Positions 7,768 to 16,737 of a stretch of DNA of 31,286 nucleotides are shown piece by piece. Position 1 is the first letter of the stretch, and each line of letters opens with the position of its first letter. The position numbers and the translations under genes are program-made. Under the pieces are notes generated by a model. That model saw nothing but the letters and a program-made list of their open reading frames with translations. It was not told the DNA's origin and made no database searches. This DNA is from Ignavibacteriota bacterium (GTDB taxonomy: Bacteria; Bacteroidota; Ignavibacteria; UBA10030; UBA6906), in the NCBI GenBank assembly GCA_016707525.1, contig JADJHP010000018.1, positions 1-31,286 of the forward strand, in the 5' to 3' direction.

Positions 7768-9140
7768 AGATAGATCTCCGCAGTTACGGCTCTGCCTCCA
7801 GGGCCATGCTCCTCACCCTGCTGATCCTCGCGATGCCGCTGGCCGGCAGGGCGCAAGCCCCGGTCGCGATCGGACTCGCACAGGCAGCAGAACGGGTCAT
7901 CGAGGCGAATCCGCTGGTCCTCGCCGCACACCAGGATGTCCTGGCCTCCGAGAAACAACTCAGCCGCGCGTGGCGTGAATACGTCCCGACGATCACCGCC
8001 AACGCGCGCTACAGCTACCTGGACGACGATATCGCCCTCACCGTGAACCCTATCAAGGTCCCGCTGCCGCCGGCCGGTATCACCATCAACGTCCCGCCGG
8101 TCACGCTGTTGGACCGCTCCACCCTGCGCGCCGATGTGACCGCCACGGTGCCGCTGTTCACCGGCTTCCGGATCGCCTCCGGCATCCGCGCTTCACGCCA
8201 CATGGTGCAGGATGCCACGGCACAGGATACGCTCGCGATGCAGCGTGCCGTTGCATCGACGCTCGTGGCCTATCACCAGTGCCTCCTCGCGGACCGCCTC
8301 GTGGCCGCCCGGGAAGAAGCCTATGCCACCGTCACCGCGCACCAGCACCGCGTGGAAGCCCTCCAGCAGCAGGGGATCGCGACGCAGTACGACCGCATCC
8401 GCGCCGACCTCGCGCTCAGCGAGGCGAAGAAATCGCTGGAAGAATCGCGCAATGGCCGGCTCGTCGCGTATTCGCTCCTGAAGAAACAGCTCGCGTATCC
8501 GGATTCGGTCCGGATCACGCTCACGGATTCGCTCACGTATGTGCCATATCCGGTGGACCTCGAGAGCGCCATCGTGGAGGCCCGCGGTGCGCGCCCCGAG
8601 ATCCGCTCCGTGGAAGAGAAACGCGAGGCCGTCCATGCGATGTCCAATGCGGAGTTCGGCAAGATGCTTCCGCAGATCGGCGCATTCGCACGGTACGAGT
8701 TCATCGAGAAGTCGCTTACGCAGCTCGACCCCCGCTGGATCGTGGGCGTGAGCGCAAGCCTGACGATCTTCAACGGGTTCAAGGACCTGGCCGCGTCGCA
8801 GGCATACGACATTCAGGAAGAGAAGTTGAACAATGTAGGCGATGAGGTGGGGAACAGCATCGCTCTGGAAGTGCGGAAGTATCACGCCGACAAGAACACG
8901 GCCGAACAGCAGATCGCCGCCGCGGAAACGTCGCTCCGGCTCGCCCTGGAGGCGCTCCGGATGGCGGACCTGCGGTTCTCGACCGGCAGCGGGACGTCCC
9001 TGGAGGTACTGGACGCCCAGACGGCGGTGGTGGCGGGGAAGACCTCCCTCGCGCTCGCACTCTATAATTATCGCACGGCAACGATCGAACTCACCCGTTC
9101 GGTCGCGCGTACCGATGCCCTGTTCCGTGGTGTATTCTGA
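7764..9140 (+). CDS. TolC-family outer membrane efflux protein
   Basis: 458-residue outer-membrane channel component of a tripartite exporter. It begins with a signal peptide (hydrophobic core AMLLTLLILAMPLAG, cleavage expected near GRAQA). The two-fold repeated TolC layout follows. The first repeat contains IEANPLVLAAHQDVLASEKQ, a loop with TANARYSYLDDDI, and VPLFTGFRIASGIRASRH. Long helices run through AREEAYATVTAHQHRVEALQ. The second repeat contains VEARGARPEIRSVEEKREAV, GAFARYEF and TIFNGFKDLAASQAYDIQEE. The C-terminal strand and helix end in TATIELTRSVARTDALFRG. Length is normal. It overlaps the upstream STAS stop by four bases and is followed after 15 bases by the adaptor gene, so the channel, adaptor and two permeases form one transcription unit. 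The substrate is unknown. Confidence 0.93.
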   Translation: MKIDLRSYGSASRAMLLTLLILAMPLAGRAQAPVAIGLAQAAERVIEANPLVLAAHQDVLASEKQLSRAWREYVPTITANARYSYLDDDIALTVNPIKVPLPPAGITINVPPVTLLDRSTLRADVTATVPLFTGFRIASGIRASRHMVQDATAQDTLAMQRAVASTLVAYHQCLLADRLVAAREEAYATVTAHQHRVEALQQQGIATQYDRIRADLALSEAKKSLEESRNGRLVAYSLLKKQLAYPDSVRITLTDSLTYVPYPVDLESAIVEARGARPEIRSVEEKREAVHAMSNAEFGKMLPQIGAFARYEFIEKSLTQLDPRWIVGVSASLTIFNGFKDLAASQAYDIQEEKLNNVGDEVGNSIALEVRKYHADKNTAEQQIAAAETSLRLALEALRMADLRFSTGSGTSLEVLDAQTAVVAGKTSLALALYNYRTATIELTRSVARTDALFRGVF

Positions 9141-9155
9141 AACGATGGAGACAAC

Positions 9156-10157
9156 ATGAACACGCTCAAACAGACCCTGAGATCCTATCCGTTGTTGTGG
9201 TTCGTTCCGTTCATCATCGTGCTGGCGCTCGTCGTGGCCGTGGTGTCGTATGCCACCACGGACCATACGCGGTATGCCACCGGTACGGTGGAGGCCACGC
9301 ACATCGACATCGCGGCGAAGATCCCCGCGCGCATCAAGTCCTTCCGTGTGGAGGAAGGCGACAGCGTCGCCGCCGGCGACACGCTGCTGCTCTTTGAGAA
9401 CCGGGAGATCGGCGCGAAGGTGGGACAGGCACGGGCGGCGCTGTCGGCTGCCGAGGCCCGCTACGCCATGGCGATGCACGGCGCCCGCAAGGAAGAAGTG
9501 ACGATGGCCGAGAAGGCGTACCAGCAGGCCGACTGGGGGATGCAGGTGATGAAGAAGACCTACGACAGGATGAAGCCGCTGCACGACCAGGGCGTCATCT
9601 CCTCGCAGCAGTGGGACGAAGTGGATTTCAAGTACCGCGCGGCGGTGGATCAGCGCGATGCGGCGTACCAGCGGTATATGATGGTGCGAAGCGGGGCACG
9701 CGTTGAGGAGAAGGATGCCGCGGGATCGCTCGCGCTCCAGGCACGCAGTGCCGTTGCCGAAGCCGAAAGCTACTATGATGAGACCTCCCTCCGCGCTCCG
9801 GTGCATGGGATCGTCGAGAAATGCATCGCCGACCCGGGCGAGCTGGTGTCCGCGGGCTATCCGCTGCTCACCATCGTGGATCCGGCGAAGTGGTGGGTCG
9901 TTGCGAACATCGAAGAGCGTGCCGTCGGCGTTCTGCACGTGGGGGATGTCCTGGAATGCGTCGTCCCCTCGCGCGGCGATGCGCGCATCCCGTTCCGTGT
10001 GGTGCGGGTGAGCGTGCTGGCGGATTTCGCGACGCGCAAGGCGACGAACGAGACCAACACCTTCGACATGCGCACGTTCGAGGTGAAGCTCGTGCCGGTG
10101 AACGGTATGGACCCGGTGTTCGAAGGCTCGACGGTCCTTGTCCCACTCCAGAATTGA
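9156..10157 (+). CDS. HlyD-type periplasmic adaptor (membrane fusion protein)
   Basis: 333-residue adaptor that links inner-membrane permeases with the TolC channel. One N-terminal membrane anchor (about residues 14-36, WFVPFIIVLALVVAVVSYAT) is followed by the first biotinyl-lipoyl half (AKIPARIKSFRVEEGDSVAA). A helical hairpin covers about 85-200, containing GARKEEVTMAEKAYQQADWG and YDRMKPLHDQGVISSQQWDE. The second lipoyl half and barrel follow (TSLRAPVHGIVEKCIADPGE, then WVVANIEERAVGVL). The order and length match YbhG/YhiI-like adaptors that serve ABC-2 permeases. A GGAG motif five bases before the ATG supports this start. The stop is four bases before the first permease ATG. Confidence 0.93.
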   Translation: MNTLKQTLRSYPLLWFVPFIIVLALVVAVVSYATTDHTRYATGTVEATHIDIAAKIPARIKSFRVEEGDSVAAGDTLLLFENREIGAKVGQARAALSAAEARYAMAMHGARKEEVTMAEKAYQQADWGMQVMKKTYDRMKPLHDQGVISSQQWDEVDFKYRAAVDQRDAAYQRYMMVRSGARVEEKDAAGSLALQARSAVAEAESYYDETSLRAPVHGIVEKCIADPGELVSAGYPLLTIVDPAKWWVVANIEERAVGVLHVGDVLECVVPSRGDARIPFRVVRVSVLADFATRKATNETNTFDMRTFEVKLVPVNGMDPVFEGSTVLVPLQN

Positions 10158-10161
10158 ACCC

Positions 10162-11526
10162 ATGCAGATCATTCAGGCCATAGGCCGTGTTGCACGGAGA
10201 GAGGTGCGGGAGATCCTTGCCGACCGCTGGACGCTCGTGGCGGTCACGCTCATGCCGCTCATCGCCGGGCTGATCCTCACCGCGATGTATGCGCACCGGA
10301 TCGTGGAAGACCTGCCGCTCGGCGTGATCGATGAGGACCGCAGCGCCACATCGCGGATGCTTGTCCGCGCCTTCGATGCGCACCAGTCGATGACCGTGGT
10401 GCCGGTGGATGAACCCTCCGCGGCATCCGAAGAGATCATGCGCCGGGGGACGTACACCGGGCTCCTCGTGATCAGAAGTGGATTTGAAACAGAACTCAAG
10501 CAGGGGAAGCAGTCGCAACTTCTCCTCTATCTCATTAACAGCAACATGGTCTCCGGCAATGCGCTGCTCAAAGCCGCAAGCACCACGGCGGGGACCATCG
10601 CTGCCGGAACGGCGCTCCAGAAGGCCGTACGGGGCGGGGCGCTTGGCGAGAGCAGTATGGCGCTGGTGCAGCCGATCGTGATCCAGGGGCACAATCTGTT
10701 CAACCCCGCGCAGACCTACAGCGATTTCTTCGTGCCAGGTATCCTTGCCGCGCTGCTGCAGCAGGTGGTCGTGATCGGTGCCGCGCTCACGTGGGTGCGG
10801 GAATTCCGCACGGGGCGCATCAGGCAATTGCTGGCAGAAGAGCGGAGCATCGGCGTGATCGCCGCCGGGAAGCTTCTCGTGTACGTCGCTATCGGCGTGG
10901 TGTGGGGGGTGGTCTTCTTCACGGGGCTCTTCGGGCTGGTCGGCGTACCGTACACCGGCTCGATCCTGGCCGGTATCATGTCGGCGTTGCTGATGCTCGT
11001 TGCCATGGGGTTGGTAGCGATGATGATCTCCTCGTTCTTCGAGCACCGCGAGACCGCCATCCAGATCACGTTCCTGGTCTCGTCGCCGGCATTCCTGGTA
11101 TCCGGGTATACGTTTCCCGCGCTGGCAATGACCTCGCCCGCACGGTGGGCAGGAGCCATCGTGCCATTGACGCCGTTCCTCACCGCGTGGCGGAGGCTGG
11201 TGCTGTACGGCGCCGGCTGGTCCGACATCACCATACAGCTTGTCGTGCTCTGCGCGATGATCGTGGTTGCCGCGGCCGTGATGATGATCCGGCTGCGGAT
11301 GCGGGTCAGGCATTTGTCCGGGCAGGCATCCGAAGACTCCGCTTCGCGTCCTTTGCCTCCTGACGTCGCTCATGATCCACGCACGTCGTCTGACGTCCCC
11401 GGCGCTTCGTCCAATCCTTCTGACGTAGCTCATGATCCACGCACATCTCGCGTCCCGGCGCGCGTGCTCGTCTGCGCACATCCGCTGAGTCCTCGATGCT
11501 TCATCCACGCCTCCTGGCATTCTTGA
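10162..11526 (+). CDS. ABC-2 type permease with repeat-derived C-terminal extension
   Basis: Inner-membrane permease of the ABC-2 (YhhJ/YbhS-like) type, 454 residues from the ATG at 10162; a TTG at 10138 is also in frame but overlaps the adaptor gene. There is one N-terminal membrane helix (about residues 24-44, ending LIAGLILTAMY). A periplasmic domain of about 140 residues follows, starting LPLGVIDEDRSATSRMLVRA. Five or six hydrophobic helices follow in the second half, including FFVPGILAALLQQVVVIGAA and LVSSPAFLVSGYTFPALAM. After the last helix (ending about residue 388) is a ~65-residue tail that is not conserved in the sister permease. It contains the repeated phrase DVAHDPRTS and is encoded by a 60-bp tandem repeat. 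No ATP-binding subunit is encoded in the operon. The tail is probably an acquired, non-essential addition. Confidence 0.9.
   Translation: MQIIQAIGRVARREVREILADRWTLVAVTLMPLIAGLILTAMYAHRIVEDLPLGVIDEDRSATSRMLVRAFDAHQSMTVVPVDEPSAASEEIMRRGTYTGLLVIRSGFETELKQGKQSQLLLYLINSNMVSGNALLKAASTTAGTIAAGTALQKAVRGGALGESSMALVQPIVIQGHNLFNPAQTYSDFFVPGILAALLQQVVVIGAALTWVREFRTGRIRQLLAEERSIGVIAAGKLLVYVAIGVVWGVVFFTGLFGLVGVPYTGSILAGIMSALLMLVAMGLVAMMISSFFEHRETAIQITFLVSSPAFLVSGYTFPALAMTSPARWAGAIVPLTPFLTAWRRLVLYGAGWSDITIQLVVLCAMIVVAAAVMMIRLRMRVRHLSGQASEDSASRPLPPDVAHDPRTSSDVPGASSNPSDVAHDPRTSRVPARVLVCAHPLSPRCFIHASWHS
11361..11460 (+). repeat. 60-bp tandem repeat inside the permease 3' end
   Basis: Unit one starts at 11361 and unit two at 11421, each opening with TGACGT, then CGCTCATGATCCACGCAC or the one-base variant AGCTCATGATCCACGCAC. 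The second unit is shortened and runs into GCGTCCCGGCG. Read in the permease frame the units give DVAHDPRTS twice. Base composition and the lack of protein character suggest that a non-coding repeat has been absorbed into the open frame. Confidence 0.85.
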
Positions 11527-11551
11527 GAGCACTCCCGGTCTCACTGGTGAC

Positions 11552-12712
11552 ATGCATCCCATCAAAGAAGAGCTGCACAGGATGGCATCCGACAGGAACA
11601 TCCTGCTTGTCCTTGTGATCGCTCCGCTGGTGTACTCGCTGGTCTTCGGACTCACGTACGTGCGCGCCAAAGTGAATGACCTGCCCGTGGTCGTTGTGGA
11701 TCAGAGCCACACGGCGGCGAGCCGGTCCATCATCCGAGCCCTCGATGCGCATGAGGCCCTTGCGGTGAGCGAAGTGATCTCCGATGAAGGCCCTGTGCGG
11801 GACATGCTGGTGCGCGAGCAATGCTGGGCGGTGGTGGTGATCCCGCGCGAGTTCGAATCGGATCTGAAGCGCGGCAAGCAGTCGGCCGTGCCGGTGTTCG
11901 TGAACACTTCCAACATCATCATCGGCAACTATGCGTGGAAGGGAGTGCAGACGGTGTTGGGCACCACGGGCGCCATGGTGAGCATGGACCGGATGATGCG
12001 GAAGGGTGTGTCGGCCGGGGCCGTGCGGGCGTCGTATGCGCCCGTGGAACTGCAGACGCGGGTGCTGTTCAACCCCGCATCGAACTATGCGTACTTTGTC
12101 GTGCCGTTGCTCATCATCCTGCTTGTGCATCAGGTCGTCGCGCTTGGCGCGGGGATGTCGGCGGCGAAGCATGCCGACGACCATACCGATGCGCTCGTCG
12201 CATCGTCGGCGATGGAGCGTGGGGTGCGCGGACTCTACCTGCGGGTTGCGCATGTGCAGTCGAGGCTGGTACCGTACATTGCTGCCGGCACGGCATGGCT
12301 CGTGCTGTCGGTCGTTGCCACCCATCCGTGGCTTGGCATTCCCCGTCCGGCGTCGTTCGTCGGTGCGTTGTTGCTCGGGATCCTCATCTCCTGGAATGCC
12401 GCACTTCTGGGAACACTTGCCGGTTCGATGGTGAAGGACAAGATCGGGGTTGTGCAGGTCCTGTTCTTCACGTCCATGCCGATCCTTCTGCTTTCCGGCG
12501 GGAGCTGGCCGTTGCAGGCAATGCCGTGGGGCGTTCGCATGTTCGCCCTCTGTCTTCCCACGACCCATGCGATGAACGCATACCGGGCGCTGGCGTTGGA
12601 GGAGTTGTCGTTCGTGCACGTGCTTCCTGCGTTGGGGGTCCTTGCGGTGTGCGGGATCGTGCTGTCGGTGGTGAACGCCCTGGCGGTACGGTTGGTGCAT
12701 GAGAACACTTGA
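11552..12712 (+). CDS. ABC-2 type permease (second subunit)
   Basis: 386-residue permease of the same family as its upstream neighbour. An N-terminal membrane helix (about residues 17-37, LLVLVIAPLVYSLVFGLTYV) is followed by a periplasmic domain with LPVVVVDQSHTAASRSIIRA, parallel to LPLGVIDEDRSATSRMLVRA in the first permease. The second half has about five membrane helices. These include AYFVVPLLIILLVHQVVALG and GVVQVLFFTSMPILLLSGGS, the latter parallel to the LVSSPAFLVSG helix. The two permeases probably form a heterodimer that feeds the HlyD/TolC conduit. The gene starts 25 bases after the upstream stop, with only a weak ribosome-binding site. No Walker A or B motif is present in any gene of the operon, so an ATPase would have to come from elsewhere in the genome. 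Confidence 0.9.
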   Translation: MHPIKEELHRMASDRNILLVLVIAPLVYSLVFGLTYVRAKVNDLPVVVVDQSHTAASRSIIRALDAHEALAVSEVISDEGPVRDMLVREQCWAVVVIPREFESDLKRGKQSAVPVFVNTSNIIIGNYAWKGVQTVLGTTGAMVSMDRMMRKGVSAGAVRASYAPVELQTRVLFNPASNYAYFVVPLLIILLVHQVVALGAGMSAAKHADDHTDALVASSAMERGVRGLYLRVAHVQSRLVPYIAAGTAWLVLSVVATHPWLGIPRPASFVGALLLGILISWNAALLGTLAGSMVKDKIGVVQVLFFTSMPILLLSGGSWPLQAMPWGVRMFALCLPTTHAMNAYRALALEELSFVHVLPALGVLAVCGIVLSVVNALAVRLVHENT

Positions 12713-13276
12713 GAGGGGAGGCGGAATGGGCCGGGGGTCCAAAAGTGGTTGCAGGGGCGGGGGGCCGTTGCTTTGGTGGTTCTCGGGTACACTAGACGTT
12801 CTTCCGATCCCCTTCCTGCGGAACTCTGAGAGTGGGATCCGGTGCGAGGGGGCAGGGGCCTCAGCCAGACCGCTCGCGTGGGCTGCGTCAACTCTAGTTT
12901 ACGAGTCGCTCCGGCCTACCTCAGGGAATGAGCGATTTTCGTTGCTATTCGACCCCACGCGAAATGGCACACTTCTGGCTTTGGAGATGCTCTCAGGGGG
13001 CATCTTCTCAGCCCGCAACTTCCGATACTGCTCTTACCATCTCCCGCCCACCGGTTCACGGGCCCCTCGATCGGGCCGACGTGTCCGCCATGCCCCGTGC
13101 TCTTTCCATGCTGCATTGTGATCCCGGACCGGAGGCCCTGACGATGGAACCGGAATGTGCCTGGCGGGCCGGACGGGGGTCTTCCGGGCTACAGGTGCAG
13201 GTACCATCGGAATTCATGTGATCGTGAGGTACACCATATGACCCGGATGCTTGAACGTCATCGCAGAAGAGATCCT
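12713..13276. other. 564-bp non-coding stretch
   Basis: This lies between the export operon and the first secreted-protein gene. Several short open frames exist on both strands, but none shows a plausible start, domain or hydrophobic signal. No strong hairpin followed by a U-tract and no confident promoter were found. It must nevertheless contain the 3' end of the export transcript and the promoter of the secreted-protein genes. Confidence 0.5.
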
Positions 13277-16200
13277 ATGCGAACCATCGCCGTCATCCTC
13301 CTGTTCGTCCTTTTCGCGCATTCTCCGGGCGGGGCACAGTTCAGATCCATTCTCCATCATAACGCATACTTCACGAGGGCCCAATGGGAGGGCCCCGATT
13401 CACTGATGCCGTATGCTGCCGACCCCGGGGTGCGGCGCGTGTGGGCGGGGATGGACCTCGACAAGGATGGACGTCAGGAGATCATCGCGGCGGACTTTGC
13501 GAATGGGGGGCGGGTGCATGTGTTTGAGTGTGTGCTGCCGGACTCTCTCGAACTCGTCTGGTCCTCGCCGAAGTTGTACAGGGTAAATCCCAATTCGACT
13601 CCACGCTGGGTCAGGGATGGAGACCTCGATGGCGATGGCAACCGGGAGATCATCTTCCCCGCCGGGCCTCGATACACGGGGGCGATATACATTTTCGAAT
13701 ACAACGGCGTGGACAACGGGTTCGGTGGTCCATCAGGAGCACCCACACTAACGCTGACAGCGACAGAATTCGTTCCTGTCCTCGGACCGGGCAGCGCGCT
13801 GCGCCTGGACAGGGAAACGGGCGAAGTGAGCGACCTCGATGGCGATGGCCGCGACGAGCTCGTCGTGGCGAACCAGGACAACAAGGTGTACATCCTGGGA
13901 CTCGTCGGCGATCTCGGAGGAACCTCGAGCTGGAAGATCGAAGGAGGGGATCCTGCGGTCCATCCTGAGAACAGATTCTCGCAGGGCACGTGGTGGCAAA
14001 CACTCCCCGCCGATATCGATGGGGATGGCAGCAAGGAGCTTGTGAATCACTATTGGAGCTACTACGGGTTCTGGTCGATCGATGTGAAGGGCCCCGACGC
14101 GTATCGCTTCCCGACCCCGGGTATCGATTCCACGGCATATCCGCCGGCGAGATCGCAATTCTACCATGAGTATCTGCGGCAGAGCGGTGTTGACGCCGCG
14201 GCGTATATGGGGGTCACTCCCGCGGACGTCGATGGGGATGGTAAGCAGGAGCTTGCCGGCATATTCTACTCCGGCGCATTCGGTGTCGAGTATAGCGTCA
14301 GCCTCGTAAGCCTCTCAACGGGCGACACAGGTGTCTATGTCTGGAAGGATGATACCCGGATCGGCGTGATCGGCGAAGGCCTCTGGATGTCCGCAGGGCA
14401 GACGACAGGACAACTGTGGGGGATCGCGTCGTATGATTTCGACGGGGACGGCAGGGACGAGATCTATGTGGGAGGCGGGGAGGGCTACACCGTCACACAA
14501 TTGAAGTACGCGGGGACCGGCAGCATCCTCGACAAAGACAGCTATACGCATACCATCGTGTATGCCGGAGAGGATGACTCTCCGGATCAGATCGTGTACA
14601 GCGACTCGCTCGGCATCCTATCGGATACGGCGCGCTCACAACACGTGGTCACTCCGTCACTCTTTGCTGGAGGCGATGCCAACGGAGACGGCCGCAAGGA
14701 ACTGTGCCTGTCGAGACAGTCCGTGCTGGAATCCATCACGCACATCTGGCGGCACTACGATACGACCCATCTGCCGTGGGGATATGTGATCGACAGCACG
14801 GCGACGACACCCAATACTCACCTGATCAATATCCGGGTCCTGGAATACCAGGGCCCGGTCAACACGGATCCCATCACGTTGGTTTCTCCCAACGGCGGCG
14901 AAACGTGGTCCGCAGGATCGACACACGGCATCACGTGGAACAGCTCCGGCGTCTCCACGGTGAAGATCGACTATTCGACCAATGGCGGTACAACGTGGCT
15001 GCCGGTGGCAGGCGGCGTTGCGGCGAGTGCGCGTGCCTATCCATGGGTGGTTCCCGGAACACTTTCGGCCCGGTGCAAGGTGCGGGTGCAGGATTCCACC
15101 ACTGCATCGATCAGCGATGAGAGCGACAATATGTTCTCCATCGTCCGGGGCAGTTGGCAGAACGCCCTGTCGGTGTCCGACGGCTGCTCGGGTGCCGGGA
15201 CACTCGTGTTCGGATCGGCGGCCGGCGCAACGGACGGCCTCGATGCAGGCCTGGGCGAGTCTGATCTGCCGCCTGCACCTCCATCGGGGATCTTCGATGC
15301 GCGCTTTGCGTTGCCGGATGGTGCGGCAGTGTTCTCACAGAAGGATCTCCGTGCAGATACCATCACCATGGCGACATGGCGGGCAACGTTTCAGCCCGGC
15401 CCCTGCGGCTATCCGATCGTCCTCTCGTGGGACAGCACCGCTTTCCCCGTCACGGGCCGCGTGTTCCTCCGGGACGAGCTGGGTGGCGCGCTCATCGATG
15501 TGAACATGAGATCCCGGAGCAGCTATACGCTGACGGACAACGGCGTCACTTCCCTGTCGATCGTGTATACAAGCGAACTGATGAAAGTTGTTGCCGTGGC
15601 CTCCGGCTGGAACCTCCTCTCGGTCCCGGTGACGACAGCAGACACCAGTGTTGCGGCGCTATACCCGGGGGCAACCTCATCGGCATTCATCTTCGCCAAC
15701 GGATATGAGGCGGTGACCGCGCTGGATCCGGGCCAGGGCTGCTGGCTGAAGTTCGCGGAGGGTGCGACCGTGAGCTTCGTCGGTGCGCAGGTCAGCGTAC
15801 GGGATATTCAGGTGCCGATCGGGTGGAGCATCATCGGGCCGTTCGAGGAAGACGTACCCGTTGCCAACATGACAAGCAGTCCGGGTGGGATCGTGTCATC
15901 GCACTACTTCGGATTCTCCTATGGCTATGCCGTGGCCTCGACCCTGCAGTCGGGAAAGGGGTACTGGGTGAAGGCCAGTCAGGAGGGAGTGCTGCACGTT
16001 GGCGCGGGTGTGGCGAAGAACGCGGGCGTGAACGCATCGATGGACACGAGTTGGGCGCGGATCATCGTGCGGGACAGCACCGGGCAGGCCTGCACGCTGT
16101 ACCTTGCCCGGCGCGAAGGGATGTCCGGCAGCTACGAACTGCCGCCGCCGGCGCCGCGGGGCGTGTTCGACATGCGCTACGCGGAACAGACGCTGGTGGA

Positions 16201-16687
16201 TACGCTGGGGAGAGCGGGCCATGACGTGATGTTGTCCTCGGCGGTGGCGCCGTTGCAGATCCGTGCAGAGAGGCTGCAGGGGAGAGAATTCCGTGTGACG
16301 GATGGGTGGGGCGGAAGGATATTCACGGGGATGCTGAGAGAGGGAGAGACTCTCGTTGCGCCGGTGGCTCTGGAGATGCTTCGCTTTGAAGGGCAGGGGA
16401 CGCCAGCGGGCAGGGCAGTACCGACGCAGTATGCACTGGACCAGAACTATCCGAACCCGTTCAATCCGTCGACGGTGATCAGGATCGCGTTGCCGGAGGC
16501 AGTGAAGGTGCGGCTCGTGGTGTACAACATCCTGGGCCAGCAGGTTGCGGAGCTGATCAACGGTGAGCTTGCGGCAGGGTATCATGATGTGGAGTTCCGC
16601 GCGGACCATCTGGCCTCGGGAGTGTATCTGTACCGGCTGGAGGCGGGACCGTATACGGCAGTGAAGAAACTTGTGACCATGAAATGA
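13277..16687 (+). CDS. Secreted FG-GAP (seven-repeat propeller) protein with Por-type sorting domain
   Basis: 1136-residue exported protein. The start is the ATG at 13277, preceded by AGAAGAGAT and followed by a signal peptide (MRTIAVILLFVLFAHSPGG, then AQ); an in-frame upstream extension lacks protein character. The head (about 30-530) carries seven Ca-binding DxDxDG-type motifs at residues 60, 116, 186, 246, 317, 387 and 467 (for example DLDGDGRDE). Their spacing fits a seven-bladed integrin-like propeller. A Kre9/KNH-like beta domain starts near 535 (VSPNGGETWSAGS). The C-terminal ~510 residues are a cassette shared with the next gene. It holds SVSDGCSGAGTL with PPAPPSGIFDARF, two GW..L repeats (GWNLLSVPV and GWSIIGPFEEDVP), a second PPPAPRGVFDMRY, and the sorting domain NYPNPFNPSTVIRIALP to SGVYLYRLEAG. 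Secretion by a type IX system and cell-surface attachment or release are inferred from that tail. The ligand is unknown. Confidence 0.9.
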   Translation: MRTIAVILLFVLFAHSPGGAQFRSILHHNAYFTRAQWEGPDSLMPYAADPGVRRVWAGMDLDKDGRQEIIAADFANGGRVHVFECVLPDSLELVWSSPKLYRVNPNSTPRWVRDGDLDGDGNREIIFPAGPRYTGAIYIFEYNGVDNGFGGPSGAPTLTLTATEFVPVLGPGSALRLDRETGEVSDLDGDGRDELVVANQDNKVYILGLVGDLGGTSSWKIEGGDPAVHPENRFSQGTWWQTLPADIDGDGSKELVNHYWSYYGFWSIDVKGPDAYRFPTPGIDSTAYPPARSQFYHEYLRQSGVDAAAYMGVTPADVDGDGKQELAGIFYSGAFGVEYSVSLVSLSTGDTGVYVWKDDTRIGVIGEGLWMSAGQTTGQLWGIASYDFDGDGRDEIYVGGGEGYTVTQLKYAGTGSILDKDSYTHTIVYAGEDDSPDQIVYSDSLGILSDTARSQHVVTPSLFAGGDANGDGRKELCLSRQSVLESITHIWRHYDTTHLPWGYVIDSTATTPNTHLINIRVLEYQGPVNTDPITLVSPNGGETWSAGSTHGITWNSSGVSTVKIDYSTNGGTTWLPVAGGVAASARAYPWVVPGTLSARCKVRVQDSTTASISDESDNMFSIVRGSWQNALSVSDGCSGAGTLVFGSAAGATDGLDAGLGESDLPPAPPSGIFDARFALPDGAAVFSQKDLRADTITMATWRATFQPGPCGYPIVLSWDSTAFPVTGRVFLRDELGGALIDVNMRSRSSYTLTDNGVTSLSIVYTSELMKVVAVASGWNLLSVPVTTADTSVAALYPGATSSAFIFANGYEAVTALDPGQGCWLKFAEGATVSFVGAQVSVRDIQVPIGWSIIGPFEEDVPVANMTSSPGGIVSSHYFGFSYGYAVASTLQSGKGYWVKASQEGVLHVGAGVAKNAGVNASMDTSWARIIVRDSTGQACTLYLARREGMSGSYELPPPAPRGVFDMRYAEQTLVDTLGRAGHDVMLSSAVAPLQIRAERLQGREFRVTDGWGGRIFTGMLREGETLVAPVALEMLRFEGQGTPAGRAVPTQYALDQNYPNPFNPSTVIRIALPEAVKVRLVVYNILGQQVAELINGELAAGYHDVEFRADHLASGVYLYRLEAGPYTAVKKLVTMK
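15154..16684 (+). repeat. Duplicated C-terminal cassette, copy 1
   Basis: About 1.53 kb encoding ~510 residues that align end to end with 18238-19770 in the next gene. Similarity is highest in the sorting domain, where 56 consecutive bases (16466-16521) are identical to 19552-19607. The heads upstream of the cassette are unrelated. Confidence 0.93.
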
Positions 16688-16703
16688 TCGAACATCAGAG
16701 GCG

Positions 16704-16723
16704 CCCCGGCATCAACGCCGGGG
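16704..16723 (+). other. GC-rich hairpin between two secreted-protein genes
   Basis: CCCCGGC (16704-16710), loop ATCAAC, then GCCGGGG (16717-16723) make a seven-pair stem just after the upstream stop. It is not followed by a U-tract. It lies upstream of the GGCGGAG ribosome-binding site of the next gene and argues that 16684-16737 is leader rather than coding sequence. Confidence 0.6.
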
Positions 16724-16737
16724 GGCGGAGAACTCCA

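Noticed and set aside
8193..10172. 659-codon minus-strand open frame opposite tolC and hlyD
   Set aside because: Composition (His/Arg/Asp rich) and position match an antisense artefact; the plus-strand genes have full family motifs.
11361..11460. Two-unit repeat as a CRISPR-like array
   Set aside because: Only two units, no unique spacers, and the repeat lies within an open reading frame.
9868..11670. Long minus-strand open frame opposite the adaptor and first permease
   Set aside because: Rich in Arg/His/Pro and without domains; it is the antisense shadow of two clearly recognised genes in GC-rich DNA.
12916..13121. Short open frames on both strands of the 564-bp gap
   Set aside because: No ribosome-binding site, signal peptide or recognisable domain; similar length is expected by chance at this GC content.
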